Shown here: piece after piece, positions 19,996-31,045 of the stretch
How positions within the stretch are numbered: position 1 is the stretch's first letter
Layout of the letters: each line of letters opens with the position of its first letter
DNA from: Arsenophonus sp052174135
GTDB taxonomy: Bacteria > Pseudomonadota > Gammaproteobacteria > Enterobacterales > Enterobacteriaceae
Assembly (NCBI GenBank): GCA_052174135.1
Contig: JBQMRZ010000005.1
Location: 62,001-126,000 of the forward strand
Direction of reading: 5' to 3'
Length of the DNA stretch: 64,000 nt
Translations under genes and position numbers: made by a program
Notes under the pieces: model-generated
Seen by the model: the letters and a program-made list of their open reading frames with translations, nothing else
Database searches by the model: none
What the model was told of the DNA's origin: nothing

Positions 19996-22008
19996 TTAAC
20001 TTTTTTCCAACAATATTTTTAATTCATTTTCATTGAGAATCTTTATTCCCAATTCATTTGCTTTTATTATTTTAACACTATTAGCTTTATTTGCAATTAC
20101 TAGATCAGTTTGTTTAGAAACACTAGTTATTACTTTTGCGCCAAGTAATGTTAATTTATCTTTAAGTTCATCGCGAGTCAAATAATTTAATTTTCCGCTT
20201 AAAACTATTGTTTTGCCAATAAATGTATTACTCGTTTTTTTAAATAAGACTGATGGCCAATTAATCCCAATTTCGTTTATTAACTCATTAATAATATTTT
20301 GATTATGTAGTTCGTGAAAAAAATTAATAATATGATTAGCGATTATTTCACCAATATTTTGTACTGTTTTTAGAGATTTTATATTCGCTGTAATAAGTAA
20401 AGCTAATGTTGTATAATGCGATGCTAAATTACTCGCCATTACTTCTCCCACTTTTCTAATACCTAACGCATAAATAAAACGGGCTAATGTGGTTCGTTTA
20501 GATTTATTAAGTGCATTAATTATATTTTGTGCTGATTTTATCCCAATACGATCTAATCTCATTAAAACATCAAGATTTAAACGGTAAAGATCAGCTACTG
20601 TTGTTACATATTTCTTATCAACTAATTGATTGATAATCTTATCTCCAATCCCCTTAATATTCATTGCTCGACGAGAAACAAAATGTTTCAAAGCACCTTT
20701 ACGTTGTGCTGTACAAAATAAAGCACCAGTACAACGAATTAAAGCTTCACCTTCTATATGCTCAATATCTGAACCACAAACAGGACAATGGATAGGAAAT
20801 TGAATTTCTTGGCTATCGGTAGGCCGACGATCAATAAGTACATTAACAATTTGAGGAATCACATCACCAGCTCTACGAATAACAACGCTATCACCAATAC
20901 GTATATTTAAGCGTTTTATTTCATCAGCATTATGTAATGTTGCATTACTTATAGTTACACCAGCAATATGAACCGGCTTCAATCGAGCAATTGGCGTGAT
21001 AGCCCCAGTTCGTCCTATTTGGAATTCTACATCATGTAATAAAGTTATTTTTTCTTGAGCAGAAAATTTAAATGCTGTAGCCCAACGAGGCGCCCGAGCA
21101 ATAAAACCTAGCTTTTTTTGTAATTGTAATGAATCAATTTTAATAACTATACCGTCAATATCAAAACCTAAATCTAAACGAACAGATTCAATTTTATGAT
21201 AATACTCTAAAACTTGTTGGCTATTTTTGCAAAGTGCTAACTTATCATTAACTGGTAATCCCCATTTTTTAAATTGTATTAAGCATTGATATTGACTAAT
21301 AGGCAATTTTCCGCCCATTACTAAACCAAAACCATAACAAAAAAAAGATAATGACCTTTTAGCCGTAATACTTGAATTAAGTTGACGTAATGAACCTGCT
21401 GCAGCATTACGTGGATTTGTAAAAATTTTACCATTATTATACTGAGCTTCTTCATTTAGTTTTTTAAAATCACTATGTGTCATGAAAACTTCACCACGAA
21501 TTTCGATGCATTCAGGAATATTATTGCCTGTTAAACGAGTAGGGATCGATTTAATAGTACGAATATTAGCGGTAACATTTTCGCCTGTTTTACCATCACC
21601 ACGCGTTGCTCCTTGTACTAGTTCACCTTTTTTATATAATAAATTAACTGCTAAACCATCTAATTTAAGCTCACAACAAAATATCAGCTGGTCTTTATCT
21701 TTTAAATAATCATGTACTCGTTTATCAAAAGCTAAATAATCTTTTTCATTAAAAACGCTATCTAATGATAGCATTAATATTTCATGGCGCGCCTGTTTAA
21801 AAGCAGTTAATGGTGTAGCACCAATTAGTTGCGTTGGTGAATCATTCATGATTAATTTTGAGTGTTGAGCTTCTAATTTCTGTAATTCTTGCATCATTCG
21901 ATCATATTCTACATCTGGTATTTCAGGTGCATCCAGTACATGATAAAGATGTTCATGATACCGTATTTTTTTTTTGAGCCATGCAAGATAATTTTGTTTT
22001 TGTTCCAT
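19996..22008 (-). CDS. ligA: NAD-dependent DNA ligase
   Basis: Seals nicks in duplex DNA using NAD. It has 670 residues, against 671 in E. coli. Domain order is complete: Ia domain, adenylation domain with the catalytic lysine in CELKLDGLA (residue 115), OB fold, a four-cysteine zinc finger (CPVCGSDIEHIEGEALIRC plus a later FC), helix-hairpin-helix repeats and a C-terminal BRCT domain beginning near SNTFIGKTIVLSGK. In enterobacteria zipA lies just upstream on the same strand; here no intact zipA is present. Start MEQKQNYLAWL agrees with the family. Confidence 0.97.
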   Translation of the reverse strand: MEQKQNYLAWLKKKIRYHEHLYHVLDAPEIPDVEYDRMMQELQKLEAQHSKLIMNDSPTQLIGATPLTAFKQARHEILMLSLDSVFNEKDYLAFDKRVHDYLKDKDQLIFCCELKLDGLAVNLLYKKGELVQGATRGDGKTGENVTANIRTIKSIPTRLTGNNIPECIEIRGEVFMTHSDFKKLNEEAQYNNGKIFTNPRNAAAGSLRQLNSSITAKRSLSFFCYGFGLVMGGKLPISQYQCLIQFKKWGLPVNDKLALCKNSQQVLEYYHKIESVRLDLGFDIDGIVIKIDSLQLQKKLGFIARAPRWATAFKFSAQEKITLLHDVEFQIGRTGAITPIARLKPVHIAGVTISNATLHNADEIKRLNIRIGDSVVIRRAGDVIPQIVNVLIDRRPTDSQEIQFPIHCPVCGSDIEHIEGEALIRCTGALFCTAQRKGALKHFVSRRAMNIKGIGDKIINQLVDKKYVTTVADLYRLNLDVLMRLDRIGIKSAQNIINALNKSKRTTLARFIYALGIRKVGEVMASNLASHYTTLALLITANIKSLKTVQNIGEIIANHIINFFHELHNQNIINELINEIGINWPSVLFKKTSNTFIGKTIVLSGKLNYLTRDELKDKLTLLGAKVITSVSKQTDLVIANKANSVKIIKANELGIKILNENELKILLEKS

Positions 22009-22393
22009 TATTTACCATAAAATTAAAAATAAAATTAATAATATCACATAAATATTATGTATATTTATTTAGTTATCTCTATTTTAAAAAAAATAACTTT
22101 AATATAGTACGTAGATAATAACTATATAATATTTAATAATAGAAAAACATATTAAAATTATAAGTGTATTTTACGTCACTTTATAAATAATGGATAAAAT
22201 TTAAAGAAAAACTTATTAACTTTAATATTTCAAATTTAACCAATTTATTGTATATGCTATGTCAATACATAAACTATACTTATTTTATTGTTAATTAATT
22301 TAATAATAGAAATTAATCTATTATATAAATTATTGATAACAATATTTGTTGGACGAAATGTATAACAAAAATATTTTTTTATTTAATTTAGAA

Positions 22394-22422
22394 CAAATAT
22401 AAACCTTTAAAGTTTATATTTG
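22394..22422. repeat. Inverted repeat, 11 bp arms
   Basis: CAAATATAAAC and its complement flank the 7-base loop CTTTAAA. It could be an old terminator or an RNA hairpin; no neighbouring gene explains it. Confidence 0.7.
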
Positions 22423-22564
22423 ATACAATAATATGTCTCATTTATTTTGTTTATTAATATTATTTTATTAATGAAAAGATTCCCATAACATAACATAATT
22501 AAAATAATATTTTCAAAAATAATTTTCTATATAAATTTAGTGAAAAATATAACATTTCAATTAA

Positions 22565-22651
22565 CTAGCCTTGATATTGTGATTCCGCTTTAATATACAT
22601 AAATTGATAAAACTCTTTTTTTTGTTTATCAGTAAATATATAAGCATAAAA
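22565..22651 (-). pseudogene. 28-codon C-terminal-like gene fragment, possibly zipA
   Basis: A minus-strand frame without start, ending in TAG at 22565-22567. It includes FTDKQKKEFYQFM and then YIKAESQYQG, a composition (E, Q, K, A, G) more protein-like than the surrounding poly-AT. Strand and position upstream of ligA are those of zipA, and TDKQKKEFYQFM loosely resembles the TPQKLREYQDII end of E. coli ZipA. Upstream the frame is broken. Chance cannot be excluded with such a short piece. Confidence 0.3.
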
Positions 22652-22823
22652 TTAAATAGATAATTGTTTAAAATTAAAAAACACAACATAAATATATATT
22701 ATTAATTTTTAGTAGAAAATTATGAATAAAATAGATATTTATTAAATTTTAATATTTAAAGTAGTATATATTTTCCTGTAAAATACCTAGATTAAGAATT
22801 ACAATTTTAGTTATTATAGCTAT

Positions 22824-22852
22824 AATGCTAAATTTAATTTGAATTTAGCATT
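22824..22852. repeat. Inverted repeat, 11 bp arms, followed by AGGTTTT
   Basis: AATGCTAAATT and its complement flank TAATTTG. A short T-run follows on the plus strand, so it may be an orphan terminator of a lost gene. Confidence 0.6.
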
Positions 22853-23782
22853 AGGTTTTAAATTTAATAATTTATATCTACAAAATTAATTTAATGTTAA
22901 TCTTAAGTATTATATTTTATTTTAACAATTATCAAGGGAGCCTTTCAATAAGAATAAAGGTGATTACTTTTAACAATTATAGATGGATAAATAATAACTA
23001 TTATGATAATGATAAAAAAGATTAAGAGATATCTGGTAAATATAATATAAAAAATTATTTGATAATTAATTAAAGGGGCTGATTTTTTAGTGTAAAATAC
23101 ATATTGAATAATTATGGTTATCCTTTATCACAAAAATCAATCAATATTAATTTTATTTAGTATAATTAATTAATATCGATCAATAAAAGAAAATGAAGTT
23201 TACAAGAGATATTTGAATGAGATCACATATTGTTATCAAAAATAAACGTATTAATTAATTTTTTTTAATGATCGTTTTAATAAAGTTTAATCTTATTATT
23301 ATTAATAATAGTGATACTTTTTATTATCATTAAATATTTTTAGTAATTTATGATAGATAGTATCATACTAGAATATAAATTCATTGCAGTAATTCTTATT
23401 TTTATTTTTTTTTAATAAAATTAATTAAATGATTAATAAATATTAATAGATCATTGATATGATTTAAATTTTTAATAAAACATACAATTAAAAAAATTTT
23501 TAAGTAATTTAATTAAAGTTATCGGAATGTAATAAATCATTATTTTACAATTGATATTTATTGAATTATATCATTTTATAGTGAGAGTCTTAATTATGTT
23601 CAAAATTAAATAAAAAATAAAGATTTATATATCAATAATAATATTTATATTCTTATTTTATTTATTATAAAATTCATTATAAATTATTTTTCTTTCATAT
23701 CAATCAGTATATTAATACTAAATATAATTGATATTCTATATTAAGAGTTTAAGATCATAACTTCTTGTTAAGATATTATTTA

Positions 23783-24427
23783 ATGAGTTTATTTGAAAGA
23801 ATGAAAACATTTACTGATAGAGAAAATTTTTATCTTTATTTCATCTGGTTCCTATGGGTATTAGTAGTGATGTTATATATATCAAATGTAATTGTAAAAA
23901 CATGGTTTTTTATTTTAATTTTTTTATTTATTTTTATTCTATTATTTATCTTTATGAAAATGAGGTTAATTACGATGTTTAAAAGTAAAAAACAAAATAC
24001 TTCAAATACAAACATAGTTATGATAAAAGGAGATAAAAAAAATGATCCAAAACAAAAAGATGTAACAATTATTTCAAAAAAAAGTTTTTTAAAAGGTAAC
24101 ATTACTATTTCAGGTAATATTTATGTCTGGGGAAAAATTAAAGGTAATATTATAGTAACAGAAGGAACGATTTATATCATGCAATGTGGAAAAATTGAAG
24201 GTGAAATTGAAGCATCTAATATAATTATCGATGGTCTTGTTGATGGTGTGTGTTTTGGAAATAATTTAAATATCCTAGAGCATGGTACATTACAAGGGAT
24301 TAGTCGTGTAAGTCATATCTCTATTAAAAGTGGTGGAATATTTATTGGTCAGTCTGAAAAAATTGAGCATCAACCTGATAAAGTGGTTTCACTGGAAGCT
24401 ATTGAAGAGATAACAAAGAGTAAATGA
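23783..24427 (+). CDS. ccmA: Bactofilin with N-terminal membrane spans (CcmA-like)
   Basis: Bactofilins polymerise into cytoskeletal filaments through a beta-helical core and shape the cell or position wall enzymes. From the ATG at 23783 the product has 214 residues (a TTG six codons earlier is possible). Two membrane spans lie at about 17-37 and 41-58, then a lysine-rich linker, and the bactofilin core at about 93-190 with repeating glycine/beta-strand pattern such as GNITISGNIYVWGKIKGNI. This architecture is that of Proteus mirabilis CcmA. An internal ATG at 23975 (residue 65) follows GAGG at good distance and would give a soluble form of 150 residues without the spans. The family is absent from E. 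coli. It has no operon partner here. Confidence 0.88.
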   Translation: MSLFERMKTFTDRENFYLYFIWFLWVLVVMLYISNVIVKTWFFILIFLFIFILLFIFMKMRLITMFKSKKQNTSNTNIVMIKGDKKNDPKQKDVTIISKKSFLKGNITISGNIYVWGKIKGNIIVTEGTIYIMQCGKIEGEIEASNIIIDGLVDGVCFGNNLNILEHGTLQGISRVSHISIKSGGIFIGQSEKIEHQPDKVVSLEAIEEITKSK

Positions 24428-27400
24428 TTGTTTTTATAAAAACGACAAAATGTTGAGTTATTTTACAATATTTTTTTAAAAAATAGTAATTTATTGTTTT
24501 AATATAAAATATTAAATTTATGTTAAAGCAATATCAAGAAGTTAATGAATTTTTTATTTTGTAGTTTTATTGAATTTAATGTTTTTATTTATAAAATATG
24601 TTTTATATTTTATACTAAAATTAATTAACAATTATGTAAGCTATTTTTATGAACATAATTTGTTTATAAATTTATTTATAGTGAATTAAATCTTCATTTT
24701 TATGTACCAATAAATCTATAAAATTACTATTTTTATTAATAAAATTAACTTTTTTTTAAAAACTTAATGAAAATTAATAATTAAGAAAAAATGCTAATAA
24801 TTTTTTTATATTAAATGTTTTCATCTATTTTAAAACTTTTAAAAATATAGTTTTTATCAATTAAATCAGTAACAATAATTAAAATAAAAGTTAATTGATA
24901 AACAAGATGCTCATTAGAATTAATTGGATTTTAATCAAGCATAGAAATTTCTATTATTTAAACTTAATTTATTAATGGGAAATATGATGTATTTCATTTT
25001 TAAAAAAAAAATTAATTTAGTAACTTTTTATCATTGTAACTAGCACTATTAAGTGTTTTTTTTACTGGTTTTTTATTAAATTGACGATATTTTTAATATA
25101 ACGATTGAAATAATAAATGAAAACATTTATATAAAAACGTATAATCTATGTCAATATATAGTTTTATAAAAATTATTCTTTACGTGATAATAAATAATAT
25201 TTTTTTTAAAAAAAAAGTAAAATTACATCACATCTCTAAAAAATATATGTGTTGTTATTTTATTTAGTTAGATAAAATAAAAATAATTTTGTGTTAGAAT
25301 TGATTGTTAAGAAATCAATGTTGTTTTATGATAATTATCATTAATTTTATTGGATTTTTTCAAAAATAATTTTAAAGGTTAAAGTTATTTTTTAATATAT
25401 CTAATAGTTATTATTATATTAATTTTAATAGTTTATTAAATTGTTAAATAAAATAAAAAATTAATAAATTTATTGATTTTTTGTCACTTATTTCTCAATA
25501 TATAGAAATATAATTGATTATAATAATGAATTATTATTTATGATACATCTTTTACAAAAAATATGAAAATTAAATACTGAAATATTGGAAAAATTTAAAA
25601 AACTAATAGTAAAATATTAAATAACAATTTATTTAAAAATATTTTTTAATTATAATTGATATTATTACATTTAATTTATTTAAAGTTAATATCTAAAATA
25701 ATTATTTTGTTTTATGGAATAACACTAACTATTGTTGATCATAAAAAGATAATTGATAAAATCAGAACTATTAGGTGATAATAATAATTAAATCGATGTT
25801 AATTGTATAATCATTAATTTTTTAATTTTCTATTTTATTTAATCAATATTAATTTTATAAATAATTTGTCTATTAAAATATTCATTTTTATAATTCATAT
25901 AGTAGTCCTAACATTATTGATGGTACGATTTAAAATCTTTTTAATTTTATTCACTTTAAATAACATCGATATAAACTAAAATATTATTATTTAATATACA
26001 TTAACATTATATTTTGTATTTACTTAATATTATAAGAATAATATTGTAATGTTTTATATACATGTAATTCTTAATAATTATTTTAATATAAATCAATTAT
26101 AATTAAATAACTGTTTATTTTAAAATTTTAATGATTAATAATCAATGTTATATTTATAAAATAGAAAAAATAATAAAATAAATAAAAAATAATTATTAAT
26201 TTCATTTTATTGAAATAATTTTTTATATTTCATTATATATGAATATATTTAAAATCAGTTTTAATTGAAATAGATAAAATATTCTTAATATTTTAAAATC
26301 GATGTGATATAAATTAAAGACAATGAAGAAGTATAATTACTTTTATTTTAAATAAATAATAAATTAGATTTAAATCTACTTAAAAGATCATTTTTATTGA
26401 TATTATTTTAAATTTTTTATCGTCAATAATTATTAATTTTTTATAAGTTATCGAGCTTTGTTTTATGATAGTTTTCAACTATTATTGATTTATTAGCAAT
26501 TTTCATAGAATCATTTACTAATATGTATTTTATAAACAACTAATTTTCGATTATTTTTATCGTTATTCAACTATGAAAAGATTTATTTTTATATTAAAAA
26601 TAATTTTATAGGTAATTTATCCTGATACTTAGAATAGATAGTTATTGAAAATAATAGAATAATTAAAAATTTAATATATATGTTATCACATTATTTATTA
26701 CTTTAAAATTTTTAGTTATAACTTAATTTTATTTTAATATTTATTAAAAATATTGTAAGTATTTAAAAATGTTAGTACTTCGTAAGTTATTTGTATTTCC
26801 TTTATTAAGCGAAAATTTTTAAAAATCAAATAAACTAGTAATAAATGATTTACTTTTTATGAAATGAAAATATAGCTTTAAGCTTTAATTATTTATAATA
26901 ATCACACTTTAATTTTGCTATTAAAATAAATAAATAATAATTAAAAAACAATATAATAATTTTTAATTTTAATTAAAAATTATAAAATAATATATTATCT
27001 AATTTTCCTAGTTAATAACTATACTAGTATTTTGATTATTAATGAAAAACACTTAGAGGAGAAGAATATATAATTTAACTAAAAATGTTAAAGGTATAGA
27101 AGATTTTAATTTTTAGAAAGTATTTATGTCACAAAATTATTAATTATAAAGATGATTTGATTTCTTACATACAAAAATTAAATTTGCATGGAATATAATT
27201 ATTATTTACAAAAAAATACTAGTTTTACTATAAATAAATAGTTGAGTTAAAAATTCAAGGATATTGAAATAACACATTATTTAAAATACAATTACTATTA
27301 ATTGTGATAATAAAAATTTATCTTTTTTTTGATTAGTGAAGTACTAATAATATTTATTCATATAACTGAATTTAAATATTTTAATATAATCTACAATTCA

Positions 27401-28810
27401 ATAAACAGTGTTTTACTAAAGCTATTCAGTCATATCAAAGAATAATGATAAATATAGATGGTTTTAGATGGAGAGAGTTATTATTAATTATTTTTTTAAA
27501 TAAAAAAATAATGAATTGATTTATTGATATATTTTAACAAAAAAATCAAATTATTTTCAAAATAATGAAAAATATCGAACATATGATGTTGCATTTTTAA
27601 TTTCAAATATAAAAATATATTATTAAAATAGTCAATAATAACAAGTTGTTACTTTATTAAATTATTTAAATATAAAGCTCTAAAGGTTAAAATAATAAAA
27701 CTTATAGATTTTTTATGTAAATCATTATGTCCTCTATAAAATAGAGTTACAGAAAAAAGTTTTTATTATTTTAAAGGTTTATTAATATGATTAAATATCA
27801 TAAAACTGCTATCTGAATACTGATTAAGTAAATTAATCCTTTTATATTTAGGTTGCATAAAAATATATATATTTATATTAACATAGATATATGAATTAAT
27901 ATAAATGATATTTAAATATTTAAATTAATTAATTTAAATATTTGATTTGGAATTATATAACTTAAGTATCATTAAAAGAATTAGTTTAGTTCAAAATATT
28001 AAAAATATTTAATTTCAAGAAGTTTATAAGAAAAATTATTTACAAGATTCTTTTGTTAGCTAAAAAATAATTTTTAAATTTTAATTAAATTTAAATAAAT
28101 AACTGCTGACAAGGAACATAGATAATATGAATATTTTTAATATTATGATAAAGTTATAAACATATTGTATTTCAGTTTTATTATAACATATATTTAATTT
28201 TAATATTTTTATATAAAAATATTAAAATTAAATAATCATATAAAAATATTTATTTATTTAATAAATATTTTTATTTCAAAAAATACTAAATAATTTTTTT
28301 TAAATTTTTACTGTAATATATTAATAACACTGTTATATAATAAAAAAAATTTTATTAACAAAAACATACCTAAAAATTAATAGTAACCAAGATAGTCATA
28401 AGTTTTATCTATTAAATTAAAAGATATTTGATAATATTAAAATTTTGATTAAATAAAATTTCAATATTTATTTAGAACGAAGTTAATTATTTTTCTTATT
28501 CTAATGAAATTTTCAGTTTTCTTATCGAGAAATATTATTAAAATATTTTAAATGCCTTAAAATTTAACTTCAAGGTATTTTGTATATCTAGATATTTTTT
28601 ATAATTAATTCTTGTCTACATTATGCCATTAAATAATAAAAACGTTTTATCTAAAATATTCAGTTTTTCTCATATAAATATATATTTTCAATAAAAAAAT
28701 TAAAGTTAATTAACTTAATATCTTTTAAAATAAATTTTCATATCGATATCAAATTATTTTTTATAACTTATAATTTTTAAATTATAGTTATACTTTAGTT
28801 TTGTAATAAG
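24428..28810. other. 4.4 kb AT-rich gene-free region
   Basis: The longest empty stretch in the window. I find no frame resembling a known protein. A hairpin CACT-ATTA-AGTG followed by eight T (25044-25063) looks like an orphan intrinsic terminator. At 27055-27063 AGAGGAGAA looks like a ribosome site but is followed by stops. Such marks suggest that genes once stood here. Confidence 0.6.
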
Positions 28811-29170
28811 TGGAGCTGGTGGGAGTTGAACCCACGTCCGAAATCTCTCTATCCTTGGTACTACATGTTTAGTCTAATTTTTATATTTGTCAGTTAGCTA
28901 TAGATAGACTTACTACTAACAAACTAACCTGATTAAATTTAACGTTTCAACCACAGGTTAGGTATCTTACGCGATCTCTTTTAAATTTGACCTCTCTTGA
29001 CCCAATCCTAAGAGCGGAGGCTAGGGAGAGAGGGCTCTGCGCAGATTATTAGGCTGCCAGTGCGTAGTTATCGTCGTTTGCGACTATTTTTTGCGGCTTT
29101 TTTCGAGGCAAACCGCTCCTCGACATGCACCTTGGGTTTTGAAAATCTCGTCGAATCCAATATCAGCCCC
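28811..29170 (-). ncRNA. ssrA: Transfer-messenger RNA
   Basis: Rescues stalled ribosomes and tags the unfinished protein for proteolysis. The minus strand starts GGGGCTGATATTGGATTCGA and ends in the tRNA-like TTCAACTCCCACCAGCTCCA. Acceptor pairing GGGGCTG with CAGCTCC is intact. The tag frame (29081 down to 29049) encodes ANDDNYALAA then TAA, one residue different from the E. coli tag ANDENYALAA. CCA is not encoded. The length of 360 is close to E. coli. It sits 57 bases after smpB on the same strand, the enterobacterial order. It is markedly richer in G and C than its surroundings, as expected for a structured RNA. Confidence 0.97.
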
Positions 29171-29227
29171 AAATTTATTATCTCGATAATATCAAAGAAA
29201 TATTAATAATGCTAGCATTTAAACTCA

Positions 29228-29710
29228 TTATCCTCTTATATTTTTTATAGTTCTTGCTTTGTCTAATCTCCATTCACGTTCTTTAATTTCAGAACGCTTA
29301 TCATATTCTTTTTTACCTTTAGCAATACCAATTTTAACTTTACACCAAGCTCCTTTCCAATAAATCGATAATGCTACTGCTGTATATCCTTTACGATTAA
29401 TTTTATTAAATAGGAGATCAAGCTCACGTTTATTTAGTAATAATTTTCGAACACGTGTTGGATCACAAAGTACATGAGAAAAAACTGTATCTAACGGGGT
29501 GATTATTGTACCAAAAAGATATACTTCACCGTCTTTTACTAAAATATAACTATTGCTAATAGTAACTTTACTGGCTCGTAAGGCTTTAACTTCCCAACCA
29601 AATAAAACTAAACCTGCCTCAATTTCTTCATTGATAAAATATTCATATTGCGCTATTTTATTTAAAATAATTAAAGCTGAATTAGTTCTATGTATTTTTT
29701 TATTTATCAT
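29228..29710 (-). CDS. smpB: SsrA-binding protein SmpB
   Basis: Binds the tRNA-like domain of tmRNA and places it in the stalled ribosome. I start at the ATG at 29710 (MINKKIHRTNSALI), giving 160 residues, the E. coli length; an open frame continues 12 codons upstream but reads as spacer. Conserved parts include EAGLVLFGWEVKALRA, CDPTRVRKLLLNKREL, ALSIYWKGAWCKVKIG and the basic tail DKRSEIKEREWRLDKAR that acts in the decoding centre. It precedes ssrA directly. Confidence 0.97.
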   Translation of the reverse strand: MINKKIHRTNSALIILNKIAQYEYFINEEIEAGLVLFGWEVKALRASKVTISNSYILVKDGEVYLFGTIITPLDTVFSHVLCDPTRVRKLLLNKRELDLLFNKINRKGYTAVALSIYWKGAWCKVKIGIAKGKKEYDKRSEIKEREWRLDKARTIKNIRG

Positions 29711-29869
29711 GATTTCAATTATATTAAATATATAAATAAATAGCACGCTAAGAATTTATTATTTAATGTTAAGCGAGGAGCATTTATTAAACAAAATTGT
29801 TATTTTCGATTTTTATTTAAAATTTTTATTAAAATTATTATTCTTTTAATTTAATTAATTAAAATAATT

Positions 29870-30304
29870 ATGTTAAAAATCAATCAATCTAAGCTACTAT
29901 CATATAGTGTAGAAAAAATGTATAATTTAGTTAATGATGTAAGTTCATATCCACAATTTTTAGATGGTTGTGTAGATACTCGAATTCTGAATCATACTAA
30001 TAATGAAATGATCGTGTTAGTTAAAGTTATTAAAGCTGGTATTACTAACACTCTTATTACTCATAATATATTACAAAATAATAAAAGTATTAAAATACAA
30101 TTAATAAAGGGGCCTTTTCACAAGTTAATTGGTAATTGGTTATTTATTCCTTTAAGTGAAAATACATGTAAAGTTGAATTACATCTTGATTTTGAATTTA
30201 CTAATAAATTAATAGAGTTAACTTTTTATCAGATTTTTAAAGATCTTACTAGAAATATAATACAATCTTTTACTCAACGTGCTCATAAGGTTTATTATGG
30301 TTAA
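29870..30304 (+). CDS. ratA: RatA/CoQ10-binding START-domain protein
   Basis: A small helix-grip (START/Bet v1-like) protein. E. coli RatA (YfjG) has been described as a toxin blocking 70S ribosome formation; relatives (Coq10) bind ubiquinone. The 144 residues match the family over their length: YSVEKMYNLVNDVSSYPQFLDGC at the start, KGPFHKLIGNW in the middle and HLDFEFTNKLIELTF near the end. It is divergent from smpB and its stop overlaps the rnfH start by 8 bases, as in enterobacteria. Which role it plays here is open; retention argues for the quinone or housekeeping role. Confidence 0.93.
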   Translation: MLKINQSKLLSYSVEKMYNLVNDVSSYPQFLDGCVDTRILNHTNNEMIVLVKVIKAGITNTLITHNILQNNKSIKIQLIKGPFHKLIGNWLFIPLSENTCKVELHLDFEFTNKLIELTFYQIFKDLTRNIIQSFTQRAHKVYYG

Positions 30305-30578
30305 AATAAATATTGAAGTTGTTTATGCATTACCAAATAAGCAATTCTTACTACAGGTTAAGTTGACGAAAGGGGCTAATGTTGAAAAAGCGATTATAAA
30401 ATCAGGTATTTTATCTCTTTGTGATGATATTAATTTAAGTAAAAATAAAGTTGGTTTTTATGGTCGACCCGCTGAATTATCTGATATATTATCCGATGGA
30501 GATCGAGTTGAAATTTATCGCCCTTTATTTGCTAATCCAAAAGAAATACGCCGTAAACGAGCAAAAAAAATAAAATAA
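30297..30578 (+). CDS. rnfH: RnfH family ubiquitin-fold protein
   Basis: A 93-residue protein of the RnfH/YfjF family with a beta-grasp fold and no firmly known function in enterobacteria. I start at the ATG at 30297 (MVKINIEVVYALP), which overlaps the end of ratA. Conserved NKVGFYGRPAELSD and DGDRVEIYRPL are present, followed by a basic tail RRKRAKK. It forms a two-gene unit with ratA. Confidence 0.93.
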   Translation: MVKINIEVVYALPNKQFLLQVKLTKGANVEKAIIKSGILSLCDDINLSKNKVGFYGRPAELSDILSDGDRVEIYRPLFANPKEIRRKRAKKIK

Positions 30579-30715
30579 AATTCTCTAATAGCTTGTTTAA
30601 AATGAAAGAAATAGCCACTAATTTATCTTTTATTTAATTAGTTGTCTATTGATTTTTTTTAATAAAATTAATAATATTTATTATATGATATATAAAAGTT
30701 AGTACTTTTATATAA

Positions 30716-31045
30716 TTAAATTATTGTTAGTTTTATATCAATACAAACGCCATTAGAATCAAAAGTAAGCGTTAGTGTTTTTTGTTTAATTTTTTCATGG
30801 TTAAACTGCTGACGGAAAACATAATACCAAACTTTTTGGCCAAATGGTTCTTTTATCATTGGCGTTCCTAATATGTAAATTATTTGATGTTGAGTCATTC
30901 CTTTTTTAATTTTTTCAACATCAGTAACAGAAAAGTAGTTGCCTTGATTAATATTAGGATGATAAACAAATCGCTCTAATATAGAACAACTCGTCGTCAA
31001 AACAATAAAAAGCATAATAACAAAAATTAAAAATTTATCATACAT
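30716..31045 (-). CDS. bamE: Outer membrane protein assembly factor BamE
   Basis: Small lipoprotein of the BAM complex that inserts beta-barrel proteins into the outer membrane. From the ATG at 31045 it has 109 residues with a signal peptide and lipobox LTTSC (cysteine at residue 20). The conserved NQGNYFSVTDVEKIKKGMT and LGTPMIKEPFGQKVWYYVFRQQ follow. A longer frame of 15 extra codons upstream is not needed. It converges on rnfH as in E. coli. The fimbrial usher at 37095 would be a client of this machinery. Confidence 0.95.
   Translation of the reverse strand: MYDKFLIFVIMLFIVLTTSCSILERFVYHPNINQGNYFSVTDVEKIKKGMTQHQIIYILGTPMIKEPFGQKVWYYVFRQQFNHEKIKQKTLTLTFDSNGVCIDIKLTII

Larger units (their letters stand above)
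22009..23782. other. Spacer between ligA and the bactofilin gene (divergent)
   Basis: 1.77 kb without an intact gene; zipA would be expected at the left on the minus strand. It contains a short protein-like fragment (22565-22651), inverted repeats at 22394-22422 and 22824-22852, and an AAGGGAG ribosome-site-like word near 22933 without a usable frame behind it. This is consistent with gene decay. Confidence 0.6.

Noticed and set aside
23836..24102. 88-codon minus-strand frame opposite the bactofilin gene
   Set aside because: It is the shadow of the plus-strand membrane spans and linker; low-complexity hydrophobic and lysine-poor mirror with no family likeness.
29711..29746. 12-codon upstream extension of smpB
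   Set aside because: Sequence is hydrophobic spacer translation; the start at 29710 gives the exact family length.
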